From DP-20 sp964539925 (lineage in GTDB: Bacteria; Desulfobacterota; Binatia; UBA9968): a stretch of DNA of 16,320 bases. The stretch is taken from contig CAZILB010000087.1 of the NCBI GenBank assembly GCA_964539925.1, forward strand, positions 1 through 16,320, given 5' to 3'. The notes beneath the pieces are model-generated. The model searched no databases. It worked only from the letters and a program-made list of their open reading frames with translations, and was not told the DNA's origin. Shown piece by piece: positions 7,233 through 13,688 of this stretch; the stretch's first letter is position 1, and every line of letters begins with the position of its first letter. The translations under genes were made by a program, and so were the position numbers.

Positions 7233-7442
7233 AGAAACCAATGACTTTCGTTGTTAATCTCCGCCGGCTGTTGCCGCTTCTCTTGGCNNNNNNNNNNNNN
7301 NNNNNNNNNNNNNNNNNNNNNNNNNNNNNNNNNNNNNNNNNNNNNNNNNNNNNNNNNNNNNNNNNNNNNNNNNNNNNNNNNNNNNNNAGAAACCAATGAC
7401 TTTCGTTGTTAATCTCCGCCGGCTGTTGCCGCTTCTCTTGGC
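7233..7442 (+). repeat. 55-bp exact duplication flanking an N gap (probable assembly artefact)
   Basis: Bases 7233-7287 are repeated exactly at 7388-7442, so both copies touch the edges of the 100-N gap. Both contain the same start of methyltransferase paralog B (ATG at 7241 and again at 7396). The overlap length of 55 equals a common maximum k-mer of de Bruijn assemblers. The simplest reading is two contigs that overlap by one k-mer and were scaffolded without merging. Confidence 0.9.
7288..7387. other. Scaffold gap of exactly 100 N
   Basis: These are 100 consecutive N inside the first codons of the gene copy that starts at 7241. Because the flanks are identical for 55 bases, the gap probably has no real length. 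Removing 7233-7387 would leave a single intact gene, with its ribosome site restored if the pre-gap 5' part is kept. Confidence 0.95.
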
Positions 7443-8229
7443 TCTCATTTTCGCCACGGGCGCGCCGGCGCAGGCTCAACCGGCGCAGCAAGAGTATCAG
7501 CCGCAGGTGGGTCAGGCGGGAAAAGATGTCGTCTGGGTGCCGTCGCCGAACGTGATGGTGGAGAAGATGCTCGACCTCGCCCGTTTGACGCCGCAGGACT
7601 ATTTGATCGATCTCGGCTCGGGCGACGGCCGCACTGTGATCGCCGCGGCGAGGCGCGGCGCCCGCGCCCACGGCATCGAGTACGACCCCAACCTGGTCGA
7701 ATTATCGAAACGCAGCGCCGCCGAGGCAGGCGTCAGCGACCGGGCGACATTCGCCAGGGCGGATCTATTTGCCAGCAATTTTTCCAAGGCTACCGTCATC
7801 ACGATGTTTCTATTGCCCGAGATCAATTTAAAGCTGCGCCCGCGACTGCTCGATCTGACGGCCGGGACGCGCATCGTTTCCAACACTTTTACCATGGGCG
7901 ACTGGCAGGCCGATGAGACAGCCAGCGCCAGCGTCGACTGCGCCGGCTGGTGCACCGTGATGTTGTGGATTGTACCGGCCAAAGCGGAAGGCACGTGGAG
8001 GTGGGCGGAAGGGGAATTGACGCTAAAACAAAACTTCCAGACGGTTTCGGGCAGGCTCAAAAACGCCGCCGGCACGCTGCCGGTCACCGGCAGGCTGCGC
8101 GGCGACCAGATCGCTTTCGCCGCCCGCGGCGCCGAGTACACCGCCAAAATTTCCGGCGCCAGCATGGAGGGTTTCGCCCGGGCGGGCGGACAGGACAGTA
8201 AATTCAGCGCGTCGCGCATCGGTCAATAG
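7396..8229 (+). CDS. Exported class I SAM-methyltransferase-like protein, paralog B
   Basis: A 277-aa paralog that aligns with the protein at 6256 without a single gap. By my count 112 of residues 41-200 are identical, while the tails differ more. The signal peptide is of the ordinary type (core LRRLLPLLLALIFA, cleavage near PAQA at about 26) and has no lipobox Cys. Motif I IDLGSGDGRT (71-80), HGIEYDP and TMFLLPEINLKLRP are all conserved. Cys182 and Cys186 are at the same positions as in paralog A. The natural ribosome site (GGAGG, 7225-7229) precedes the duplicate ATG at 7241 on the far side of the gap, so the two ATGs are most likely one and the same. A terminator follows 11 bases after the stop. 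Tandem duplication is clear; the acceptor substrate is unknown. Confidence 0.87.
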   Translation: MTFVVNLRRLLPLLLALIFATGAPAQAQPAQQEYQPQVGQAGKDVVWVPSPNVMVEKMLDLARLTPQDYLIDLGSGDGRTVIAAARRGARAHGIEYDPNLVELSKRSAAEAGVSDRATFARADLFASNFSKATVITMFLLPEINLKLRPRLLDLTAGTRIVSNTFTMGDWQADETASASVDCAGWCTVMLWIVPAKAEGTWRWAEGELTLKQNFQTVSGRLKNAAGTLPVTGRLRGDQIAFAARGAEYTAKISGASMEGFARAGGQDSKFSASRIGQ

Positions 8230-8240
8230 CCCAGCTCGGG

Positions 8241-8280
8241 AAAAAAAGGGCGGCGGTGAGCTTCACGCCGCCCTTTTTTT
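8241..8280. terminator. Bidirectional intrinsic terminator
   Basis: Seven A, then GGGCGGCG and GTGA, a GCT loop, TCA and CGCCGCCC, then seven T. The GC stem has one bulged G, and the A and T runs extend the symmetry. It lies between the convergent genes ending at 8229 (+) and 8302 (-) and has a T run in both directions, so it should stop transcription from both sides. Confidence 0.95.
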
Positions 8281-8301
8281 GCCTTCGAGCCGGAGGAAGG
8301 G

Positions 8302-9306
8302 TTACTCGATGCGCAACAGGCGCTTGGCGTTGCCTTCGAGCATCAGCAGCTTGTCGGCGTCGGGGATGTCGAGTTGGGAGACTTTTTTCGCCGCGTTCCA
8401 ATCGCCCAAATCATAGGGATAATCGGTGCCGACCATAATGTGGTCGATGCCGCCGAGGCCGATCAAATACTTGAGCGTATCGAGGCGGTAAATCATGTTG
8501 TCATAGTAGATGTTCTTCAGATACGCGCTCGGCGCCATTTTCGCTTTCGCCGCACGGGCGCCGGCGCGAACCTCCCACCCCTGGTCGAAGCGGCCGAGGT
8601 GGTAGGGGAAAAAGCCGCCGCCGTGGAGAATGCAGAGCTTTAAGTTGGGGAAGCGGTCGAACACGCCGCTGTAAGTCAGAAACCCGAAGCACAGCGCGCT
8701 GTCGGCGGGGTTGCCGCAGATGAGCTTCAAGCCATAGGGGTTCATTTTGTCGGCGCCGGCCACGTCTTCGGGGTGCATGATGACCATAACGTCGAGTTCC
8801 TGCGCCTTGGCCCAGAACGGATCGAACTCTTCGGTGCCGTAGTAAGTGCCGTTGACGTTGGTGCCGATGTAGCCGCCGCGGAAATTCAGATCGCGCACGG
8901 CGCGCTCCAATACTTTGGCGGCGCGCTTGGGATCTTGCAGCGGCACAGATGCCATGCCGACGAAGCGGTCGGGATAACGTTTGACCAGCTCGGCGATGCC
9001 GTCGTTATAAACATTGCACCAGTTCTCACCCTGCTCGCCGGTGAGCCGGTAGCCTAGAGTCGCCGTATGCGCTTCCAGCGCGGCCATGGCGAGCTCGGAG
9101 TCGGCCATCATTTTCAACCGCTGGTCCACTGCCGGCAGCTCGGGATGGAGAACAAACGGCGGGCCGCCGGCGAAGGAGAGCGATTTGCTGCCGTCTTTTT
9201 CGATCAGCTCGACGCCGAGGTGTTTGCCGTTCTTTGTCGCCTCTTCCAGGAGGCTGGCGGGAACATAATGGTGGTGCACGTCGATTGCGCAACCTTTCAT
9301 GGCCAT
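8302..9306 (-). CDS. Amidohydrolase-2 (ACMSD-like) metal-dependent hydrolase or decarboxylase
   Basis: A 334-aa member of the amidohydrolase-related family that includes aminocarboxymuconate-semialdehyde decarboxylase (PF04909-type TIM barrel, one divalent metal). The metal site is complete: HxH at His11/His13 (IDVHHHY), His178 (VIMHPED), His228 (CILHGGG) and Asp295 (VGTDYPYD). The FFPYHLGR (232-239) stretch after His228 is also typical. The length fits the family. AGAGGA lies 5 bases before ATG 9306; an in-frame ATG two codons later is possible. No signal peptide is visible, so it is cytoplasmic. Reactions in the family include decarboxylation and hydrolysis of cyclic or aromatic acids, and the sequence does not separate these. 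It lies downstream of the D-aminoacylase-like gene on the same strand (119-base gap), so the two may be co-transcribed. Confidence 0.88.
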   Translation of the reverse strand: MAMKGCAIDVHHHYVPASLLEEATKNGKHLGVELIEKDGSKSLSFAGGPPFVLHPELPAVDQRLKMMADSELAMAALEAHTATLGYRLTGEQGENWCNVYNDGIAELVKRYPDRFVGMASVPLQDPKRAAKVLERAVRDLNFRGGYIGTNVNGTYYGTEEFDPFWAKAQELDVMVIMHPEDVAGADKMNPYGLKLICGNPADSALCFGFLTYSGVFDRFPNLKLCILHGGGFFPYHLGRFDQGWEVRAGARAAKAKMAPSAYLKNIYYDNMIYRLDTLKYLIGLGGIDHIMVGTDYPYDLGDWNAAKKVSQLDIPDADKLLMLEGNAKRLLRIE

Positions 9307-9364
9307 ATCAATCCTCTTTGCTCAGGTGATTTTCTGATGAATACAACCGGCATTGCCCCGCACC

Positions 9365-9393
9365 CCGGCCCCCTCCCGGAGGGAGAGGGCCGG
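9365..9393. repeat. Hairpin repeat (HPGPLPEGEG type)
   Basis: CCGGCCC (9365-9371) pairs with GGGCCGG (9387-9393). After one mismatch five more pairs follow, leaving a 3-base loop. On the + strand it translates as PHPGPLPEGEGR, a recurrent spurious peptide from intergenic palindromic repeats. It lacks a T run, so it is not a classic terminator. It lies in the 119-base gap between two minus-strand amidohydrolase genes. Confidence 0.75.
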
Positions 9394-9425
9394 ATGATAG
9401 GCATGAAACGCGATAGGAAGCAGCC

Positions 9426-11093
9426 TCAATGGGGAACGCACAACTGCTGGCGGCGCACCCTGCCGGGGAAGACATCGTGAATTTGTCCGTCTTCCACCAC
9501 CGCGGCGCCGTTGACCATCACGGCCTTGATGCCCGGCGGATGGCGCTTGACTTCCTGCGCGTCGACCATTTCGGGCAGCTTCTTGCTGACTAGATCGTCG
9601 ATTTTGTCGGCGTCGAATACCGTCACGTCGGCGGGCATCCCTTCTTTCAACACGCCGCGGTTGAGGCGCAGTTTTTGCGCCGGATAGCCGGTGAGTTTAT
9701 GCACCGCCTGTTCGAGGCTGAAGAGATTTTTTTCACGGCGCCAGTAGCCGAGCACTCGGGTCGGTGCGCCATGCCAGAAGAAACGGTCGAGATGCGCGCC
9801 CACGTCGGTGCCGATCAGGCTGGTGTCGGATTTGATCATCTCGGCGAGCAGCTCCGGATGCGCGTTGGCGAGGCCATGATAGCAGATGCCCGAGTTGAGA
9901 TCGTCTTCCAGCCAGGTGTCGAAAAATGCATCCACCGGCGCTTTTTCCGTCAGCCGGGAAATTTCTTCGACGTTCTTGAGCTCCAGTTTCTTGAGCTCCG
10001 GTTTTTCCAGATGTTCGAAAACCACCCGGTCCCAACCATGCCATTCGGGAAATTCGAGCTTGCCTTCGCAGGCGATGCGCTCTTGCTCGATCTTGCGCCG
10101 AATATCCTTGTCTCGGAGCTTGCTCTTGAGATCGCTTGAATTCTTGATCGCTTCCCAGGTCGGCAGGCCGTTGAACAGGAAGCAATCATCGAAATTGAAG
10201 CGGCGGATATGCTGGTAGGGGATCACCACGCCGTAGATATCCTGGCCGCGCTTCTGCGCTTCTTCCATGTAACGGATCGATTTCATGCCCTGGTCTTTCT
10301 GTCCGGGCCGGACGCGGAACTCGTTGCCGATCTGCAGCGTCTTGATCTTGGTCAGCATCTCGGGGACGCCGGATTCCGGTTGAAGAATCATCTGAAAGCC
10401 GTTGAACTGAAAACAGCCGCCATACTCGGCGGCAACGCCGGCAAGCTGGATGATCTCGTCGTGTTCGGCAAATGTGCTGGGCGTGCCGGCGTGAATCGCC
10501 GGGCCGCCGCGCGGGCTGGTGGAAAAACCGATGGCGCCGAGCTCCATGCCCTCGCGGACCATCTTTTTCATGGCGTCGAGCTCTTCCGGATTGGCGGCGC
10601 GCTGATAGGCGGCTTCGCCCATGACCGTCAAACGCACGGGCGAGTGCGGCATGAGCGGCAGGACGTTGAGCGCCACCTTGCCTTCAAGGTAATTCAAGTA
10701 TTCGCCGAAGGTGTTCCAGCGCCAATCCTTGTCGTCCACGTATTTGTCCAAAACCCGGCGCAGATACTGCACCAGCACCTGGCGCGGCTCCGGCTTGGGC
10801 GGGACGGGCGCGCACGAGGCGCCGCAGTCGCCGATGACGATGCTGGTGACGCCGTAGTTAATCACCGGGTTGCCGTTTGGATACTGCACCACAAAAGCGT
10901 CCATGTGGGTATGCGCATCGATGAAGCCGGGCGCCACCACATGGCCTTTGGCATCGATTTCTTTCTTTGCCGCTCCGAGATTTTTGCCGATGGCGCTGAT
11001 CTTTTCCCCGTCGATGGCGACATCGGCCGCAAAGCCGGGACTGCCGGTGCCGTCGATGACGGTGCCGTTCTTGATCACCAAATCGTGAGCCAT
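9426..11093 (-). CDS. Amidohydrolase-3 / N-acyl-D-amino-acid deacylase-like protein
   Basis: A 555-aa amidohydrolase-superfamily protein of the D-aminoacylase type. It has the small beta domain at both ends (MAHDLVIKNGTVIDGTG start; GMPADVTVFD and IKAVMVNGAAVVEDG end) around the barrel. The metal motif DAHTHMD gives His61/His63. Cys90 in GDCGASCAP corresponds to the metal-bridging Cys of D-aminoacylase, and Asp430 in IGTDVGAH to the catalytic Asp. The usual H.R segment reads GGCFQFNGFQ (225-234) and no HHK-like segment follows, so the two other zinc histidines known from D-aminoacylase are not visible. It is also longer than the roughly 480-aa enzyme, with extra sequence at about 300-420. No signal peptide is seen. 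GGAGG upstream and a TTGACA promoter (11131-11160) support ATG 11093. The superfamily is certain; D-aminoacylase activity is uncertain. Confidence 0.85.
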   Translation of the reverse strand: MAHDLVIKNGTVIDGTGSPGFAADVAIDGEKISAIGKNLGAAKKEIDAKGHVVAPGFIDAHTHMDAFVVQYPNGNPVINYGVTSIVIGDCGASCAPVPPKPEPRQVLVQYLRRVLDKYVDDKDWRWNTFGEYLNYLEGKVALNVLPLMPHSPVRLTVMGEAAYQRAANPEELDAMKKMVREGMELGAIGFSTSPRGGPAIHAGTPSTFAEHDEIIQLAGVAAEYGGCFQFNGFQMILQPESGVPEMLTKIKTLQIGNEFRVRPGQKDQGMKSIRYMEEAQKRGQDIYGVVIPYQHIRRFNFDDCFLFNGLPTWEAIKNSSDLKSKLRDKDIRRKIEQERIACEGKLEFPEWHGWDRVVFEHLEKPELKKLELKNVEEISRLTEKAPVDAFFDTWLEDDLNSGICYHGLANAHPELLAEMIKSDTSLIGTDVGAHLDRFFWHGAPTRVLGYWRREKNLFSLEQAVHKLTGYPAQKLRLNRGVLKEGMPADVTVFDADKIDDLVSKKLPEMVDAQEVKRHPPGIKAVMVNGAAVVEDGQIHDVFPGRVRRQQLCVPH

Positions 11094-11130
11094 AGTTGCC
11101 TATCCTCCCTTCGGAATCTCAAATAGAATG

Positions 11131-11160
11131 TTTATCCCACCTAAACGGTCGGGCTGTCAA
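11131..11160 (-). promoter_or_regulatory. Sigma-70-type promoter for the D-aminoacylase-like gene
   Basis: On the minus strand a perfect TTGACA (11160-11155) is followed after 18 bp by GATAAA (11136-11131, 4 of 6). The site is about 40 bases upstream of ATG 11093 and its GGAGG. The spacing and the -35 are good. Confidence 0.5.
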
Positions 11161-11228
11161 CCGGCATAGGCAGTTCGCTAGCAATTCAGTTTAGGCGTTG
11201 ATCACGGCCGTGCAGCGGCAATGAGAAT

Positions 11229-11322
11229 AAAGCAGATTTTTCGCTGCGCTCAGAATGACGCTCGCGTGGAAGTGTCATCCTGAACGGAGTGAAGGATCTG
11301 CTTTCAAAAGGAGAGTCGCTAC
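11229..11322. repeat. Inverted-repeat element with two LNEVKDL-type arms
   Basis: The left arm 11229-11259 and right arm 11274-11304 are each 31 bases and pair at 25 positions across a 14-base loop, with several mismatches being G-T. The right arm is nearly identical to the solitary arm at 6066-6096. The flanking GAGTCGCTAC (11313-11322) is the reverse complement of GTAGCGACTC at 6051-6060. It looks like a small non-autonomous palindromic element (REP or MITE class). It sits in the 432-base gene-free region 11094-11525; the long + strand frame starting at 11400 is not believed to be a gene. Confidence 0.8.
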
Positions 11323-11468
11323 CGGCAGTTTTGCAGCCGGCTCAGAAGGCTCAAAAGCGCCGTATGATCGAATGAGAATGAAAATAGGATTTCCGCGGAA
11401 TGGCGATTCAATTGCAAACCAAGGTGGTTGAAACAAGCGGTTGCCGGGTCCCGCTAGGGCGTTGTTTT

Positions 11469-11497
11469 GTCGGGGCGGGTTTCAAAACCGCCCCGAC
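11469..11497. repeat. Hairpin repeat (GAGFKTAPT type)
   Basis: GTCGGGGCGG (11469-11478) and CCGCCCCGAC (11488-11497) are a perfect 10-bp inverted repeat around a 9-base loop. On the + strand it reads VGAGFKTAPTV, another recurrent spurious peptide of interspersed repeats. It lies 28 bases past the tctA stop. The T runs nearby are on the wrong side of the stem for either strand, so it is a poor intrinsic terminator, though it could protect the tctA mRNA end. Confidence 0.7.
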
Positions 11498-11525
11498 GGT
11501 TCGAAAAAAACTGCGCGCGAAAGGA

Positions 11526-13028
11526 TCAGATGGCGTCGTCCGGACGTTCGTATTTCGCCTTGCCCAAGCGCTCTTTAAGAGTCGGATAGGCGACGGTGAA
11601 AAGGGTCAGCGCGATCAGACCGATGACCGTGGGGAAGGCGAGCCATCTGGCGCCGTAGGCGGCCGTCGATATCCAGAGATAGTTTTCCGCAATCTTGCCG
11701 AGCGTAAGCCCCAGAATTAATGGCGGCCGCGGCCAGCCGAATTTCACCATGCAATAGCCGATGAAGCCGAAGACCAAGGTGAAGATGATGTCGGTGAGAC
11801 TGTTGTTCGCGGTAAAGGAGCCGATGAAAACCAGAAACATCAAGAACGGAATGAGCAGTGTGCCGCGAATGAAGGTCAACGCCGCCAGATGATTCAAGAT
11901 CAGGAAACAGACCGCCGCCACGATGATGTTGGAGAGGATCAATACCCAGACCATCGAGAAAGTCACATCGAGGCGCGACTTGAGCATTTCGGGACCGGGA
12001 TTGAGGCCGACGATCAGCATCGCGCCGAGGAGCAACGCCATGGAGCCGCTGCCGGGAATGCCGAAGGCGAGGGTCGGTATCAGATCGCCGCCGCGGGTGG
12101 AATTATTGGCGGCTCCGGGTCCGAGCAGGCCTTCGACCGCACCTTTCCCGGCTCGTGATTTATCCTTTAAACCCTGTACGGCGTGGGCGTAAGAAATCCA
12201 TTGGGCGACGTTGGCGCCCAGTACCGGCAGGACGCCGAAGTAAACCCCGATCAAACTGCAACGCACCACCAGCCAGAAATGGCGAAAGGTGTCCTTGACG
12301 CCTTCCATGACGCCGGTTAGTTTTCCGGTTTTCTGGCCGCCGGCGATGCTGGTGCCGCGTACGGCCAGGTCGACGATTTCCGGTATCGCGAACAGCCCGA
12401 CAACGACCGGGATGAGGTCGAGGCGATCCCAGAGATAAAGCGAGCCGAAAGTGTAACGCAAAGAACCGGTCTGAGGATCGACGCCGATGGCGGCCAACAT
12501 CAATCCAAGGCCGCCGGCCAACAGCCCCTTGATCAATGACGCGCCGGCCAGGGTGCCGATGAAGGTGATGCCCATAATCGCGATGATAAACAGCTCCGGC
12601 GAGCCGAACAGGAGCACCAGCGGGCGCATGATCGGAATCGATATCGCCAACGACAGCGCGCCGATGATCGCTCCCATTACCGACGCCGTGATCGCGGCGC
12701 CGAGGGCGCGGCCGGCTTCGCCTTTCTTCGACATCGGATAACCGTCGAGTATCAAGGCGGCCGAGGACCCCTCCCCGGGGATCCCAAAGAGTATCGAGGT
12801 CAGGTCGCCCGTGGTACCGGTGACGGCGAGCATGCCGAGAAGGAAGGCAAAGGCGGAAATGGGATCTTTGATGTTGTAGGAAAACGGCAGCATCAAGGCG
12901 AGGGTCGCCAGACCGCCGATGCCCGGCAGGAGACCGACCCAGAACCCAATCGCGATGCCGGCGAGCATGTAACCAAAGGCCGGCCACGCCAGCACCTGCC
13001 AGAATCCTGAGATAAATGCCTCAAGCAT
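11526..13028 (-). CDS. tctA: Tripartite tricarboxylate transporter large permease subunit TctA
   Basis: A 500-aa, strongly hydrophobic inner-membrane protein with the length and motifs of TctA, the large membrane subunit that moves carboxylates delivered by TctC-type binding proteins, driven by an ion gradient. The two internal half-repeats are visible. GLLPGIGGL (32-40) and LFGIPGEGSSAALILDGYP (80-98) form the first. The second has GVLPVLGANVAQWISY (265-280), then PGAANNSTRGGDLIP (304-318) and GIPGSGSMALLLGAMLIVG (323-341). Many hydrophobic segments run along the whole protein; the cytoplasmic tail is short and charged (KERLGKAKYERPDDAI). There is a moderate purine-rich ribosome site before ATG 13028. 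No TctB-like four-helix partner is next to it, which is unusual for the family. It is the only permease in the window, whereas six binding proteins or parts are present. Confidence 0.95.
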   Translation of the reverse strand: MLEAFISGFWQVLAWPAFGYMLAGIAIGFWVGLLPGIGGLATLALMLPFSYNIKDPISAFAFLLGMLAVTGTTGDLTSILFGIPGEGSSAALILDGYPMSKKGEAGRALGAAITASVMGAIIGALSLAISIPIMRPLVLLFGSPELFIIAIMGITFIGTLAGASLIKGLLAGGLGLMLAAIGVDPQTGSLRYTFGSLYLWDRLDLIPVVVGLFAIPEIVDLAVRGTSIAGGQKTGKLTGVMEGVKDTFRHFWLVVRCSLIGVYFGVLPVLGANVAQWISYAHAVQGLKDKSRAGKGAVEGLLGPGAANNSTRGGDLIPTLAFGIPGSGSMALLLGAMLIVGLNPGPEMLKSRLDVTFSMVWVLILSNIIVAAVCFLILNHLAALTFIRGTLLIPFLMFLVFIGSFTANNSLTDIIFTLVFGFIGYCMVKFGWPRPPLILGLTLGKIAENYLWISTAAYGARWLAFPTVIGLIALTLFTVAYPTLKERLGKAKYERPDDAI

Positions 13029-13054
13029 ATGGTCTCCGCGTGGATCTTTGCCGC

Positions 13055-13071
13055 AGGCCTAAAATAGGCCT
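13055..13071. promoter_or_regulatory. Inverted repeat in the tctA 5' region
   Basis: AGGCCTA and TAGGCCT form a perfect 7-bp inverted repeat around AAA, 27 bases upstream of the tctA start. It could be an operator or a leader hairpin. In + orientation T-rich sequence follows, but no gene ends nearby on that strand. Confidence 0.35.
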
Positions 13072-13236
13072 TTAGTTTTACTCTTATTGTCGCAGCCCTT
13101 TCACGCCAGCGGTTCCTTGCTGCCAAAAGAGTATTTTTTGCGGTGGTTTTAGTATCCCTGGTTTGTTTTTCCTGGATTGATGCCTTTCTAGTGAACCAAT
13201 CCACTGCCTTAACGTCTCGGGGAACGATCGTCCCAG

Positions 13237-13265
13237 TTGACAAATTTCGCTGGCGGCTCAATAGT
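13237..13265 (+). promoter_or_regulatory. Candidate promoter giving a leaderless transcript
   Basis: TTGACA (13237-13242, perfect) is followed after 17 bp by AATAGT (13260-13265, 4 of 6). The predicted start of transcription, about 7 bases downstream, falls on the ATG at 13272. That gene has no recognisable ribosome site. Confidence 0.4.
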
Positions 13266-13271
13266 GCCGGC

Positions 13272-13577
13272 ATGCTGCGCAAGTTTCTGGCCGTTGTGCT
13301 CGTGCCTTCCTGGCTCCTGCTATCAGCATTAGACGTATTGGAGGGTTGGGATATTCAGAGCCAGAGCGAAATTTGCGGCGCCAAGACCGTTGCTGCTTCC
13401 GGCTCAGCGCCTTTGAGCCGCTGGGCTAACAACATCATCGTCGAAACCGCCGATGACTCGGAGCCCCGGGAATCGGCGGCCATAGACCTGCCCCTCGCCC
13501 GACAACCCGCCAAGGTTCGCGATGCCTTTCTCAAAGCGGCCAGGCTCCATAAACTGCACCGGGTTTTTCTTATCTGA
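13272..13577 (+). CDS. Hypothetical small exported or membrane-anchored protein
   Basis: A 101-aa protein I do not recognise. It begins MLRKFLAVVLVPSWLLLSAL, a basic start and a hydrophobic core (5-20) that fits a signal peptide or anchor. A polar mature part follows with one Cys (about residue 37) and a basic C-terminal helix-like end (KVRDAFLKAARLHKLHRVFL). There is no Shine-Dalgarno sequence, but a promoter placed so that the ATG could be the first transcribed codon. The frame stays open upstream to a GTG at 13143, adding another hydrophobic segment, but the promoter would then lie inside the gene. It is on the opposite strand to tctA and the binding-protein array. It could be a chance open frame; the signal-like start and promoter are the arguments for a gene. 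Confidence 0.45.
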   Translation: MLRKFLAVVLVPSWLLLSALDVLEGWDIQSQSEICGAKTVAASGSAPLSRWANNIIVETADDSEPRESAAIDLPLARQPAKVRDAFLKAARLHKLHRVFLI

Positions 13578-13648
13578 TCCGACCTTCCCAGTGCGGGATT
13601 TCTATATCAGTCGCCGTAAATGTTATCGGCAGGAATGGGCATCGTTTC

Positions 13649-13664
13649 GCCCCGGTGCCGGGGC
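13649..13664. promoter_or_regulatory. GC-rich hairpin before the micro-ORF
   Basis: GCCCCGG and CCGGGGC are adjacent inverted repeats separated by TG, giving at least a 6-bp stem with a GTGC loop. It lies 24 bases before the ATG of the 33-aa frame and 71 bases after the previous stop. It may end upstream transcription or shape the leader. Confidence 0.35.
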
Positions 13665-13688
13665 AAGGACATACTCGAGGAGAGGTAA

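Noticed and set aside
10209..11126. Plus-strand open frame of 305 codons opposite the D-aminoacylase-like gene
   Set aside because: Antisense shadow; the minus-strand frame carries the amidohydrolase motifs and a good promoter and ribosome site.
11140..11195. CCTAAAC and GTTTAGG inverted pair
   Set aside because: Only 7 bases with over 40 bases between them; expected by chance in a region of this size.
11400..11720. 106-codon plus-strand open frame at the end of tctA
   Set aside because: Its only familiar stretch (GAGFKTAPT) is a hairpin repeat and its 3' half overlaps tctA antisense.
12160..12987. Minus-strand open frame of 275 codons within tctA
   Set aside because: Out-of-frame shadow of tctA, highly charged, while the tctA frame has complete family motifs and membrane segments.
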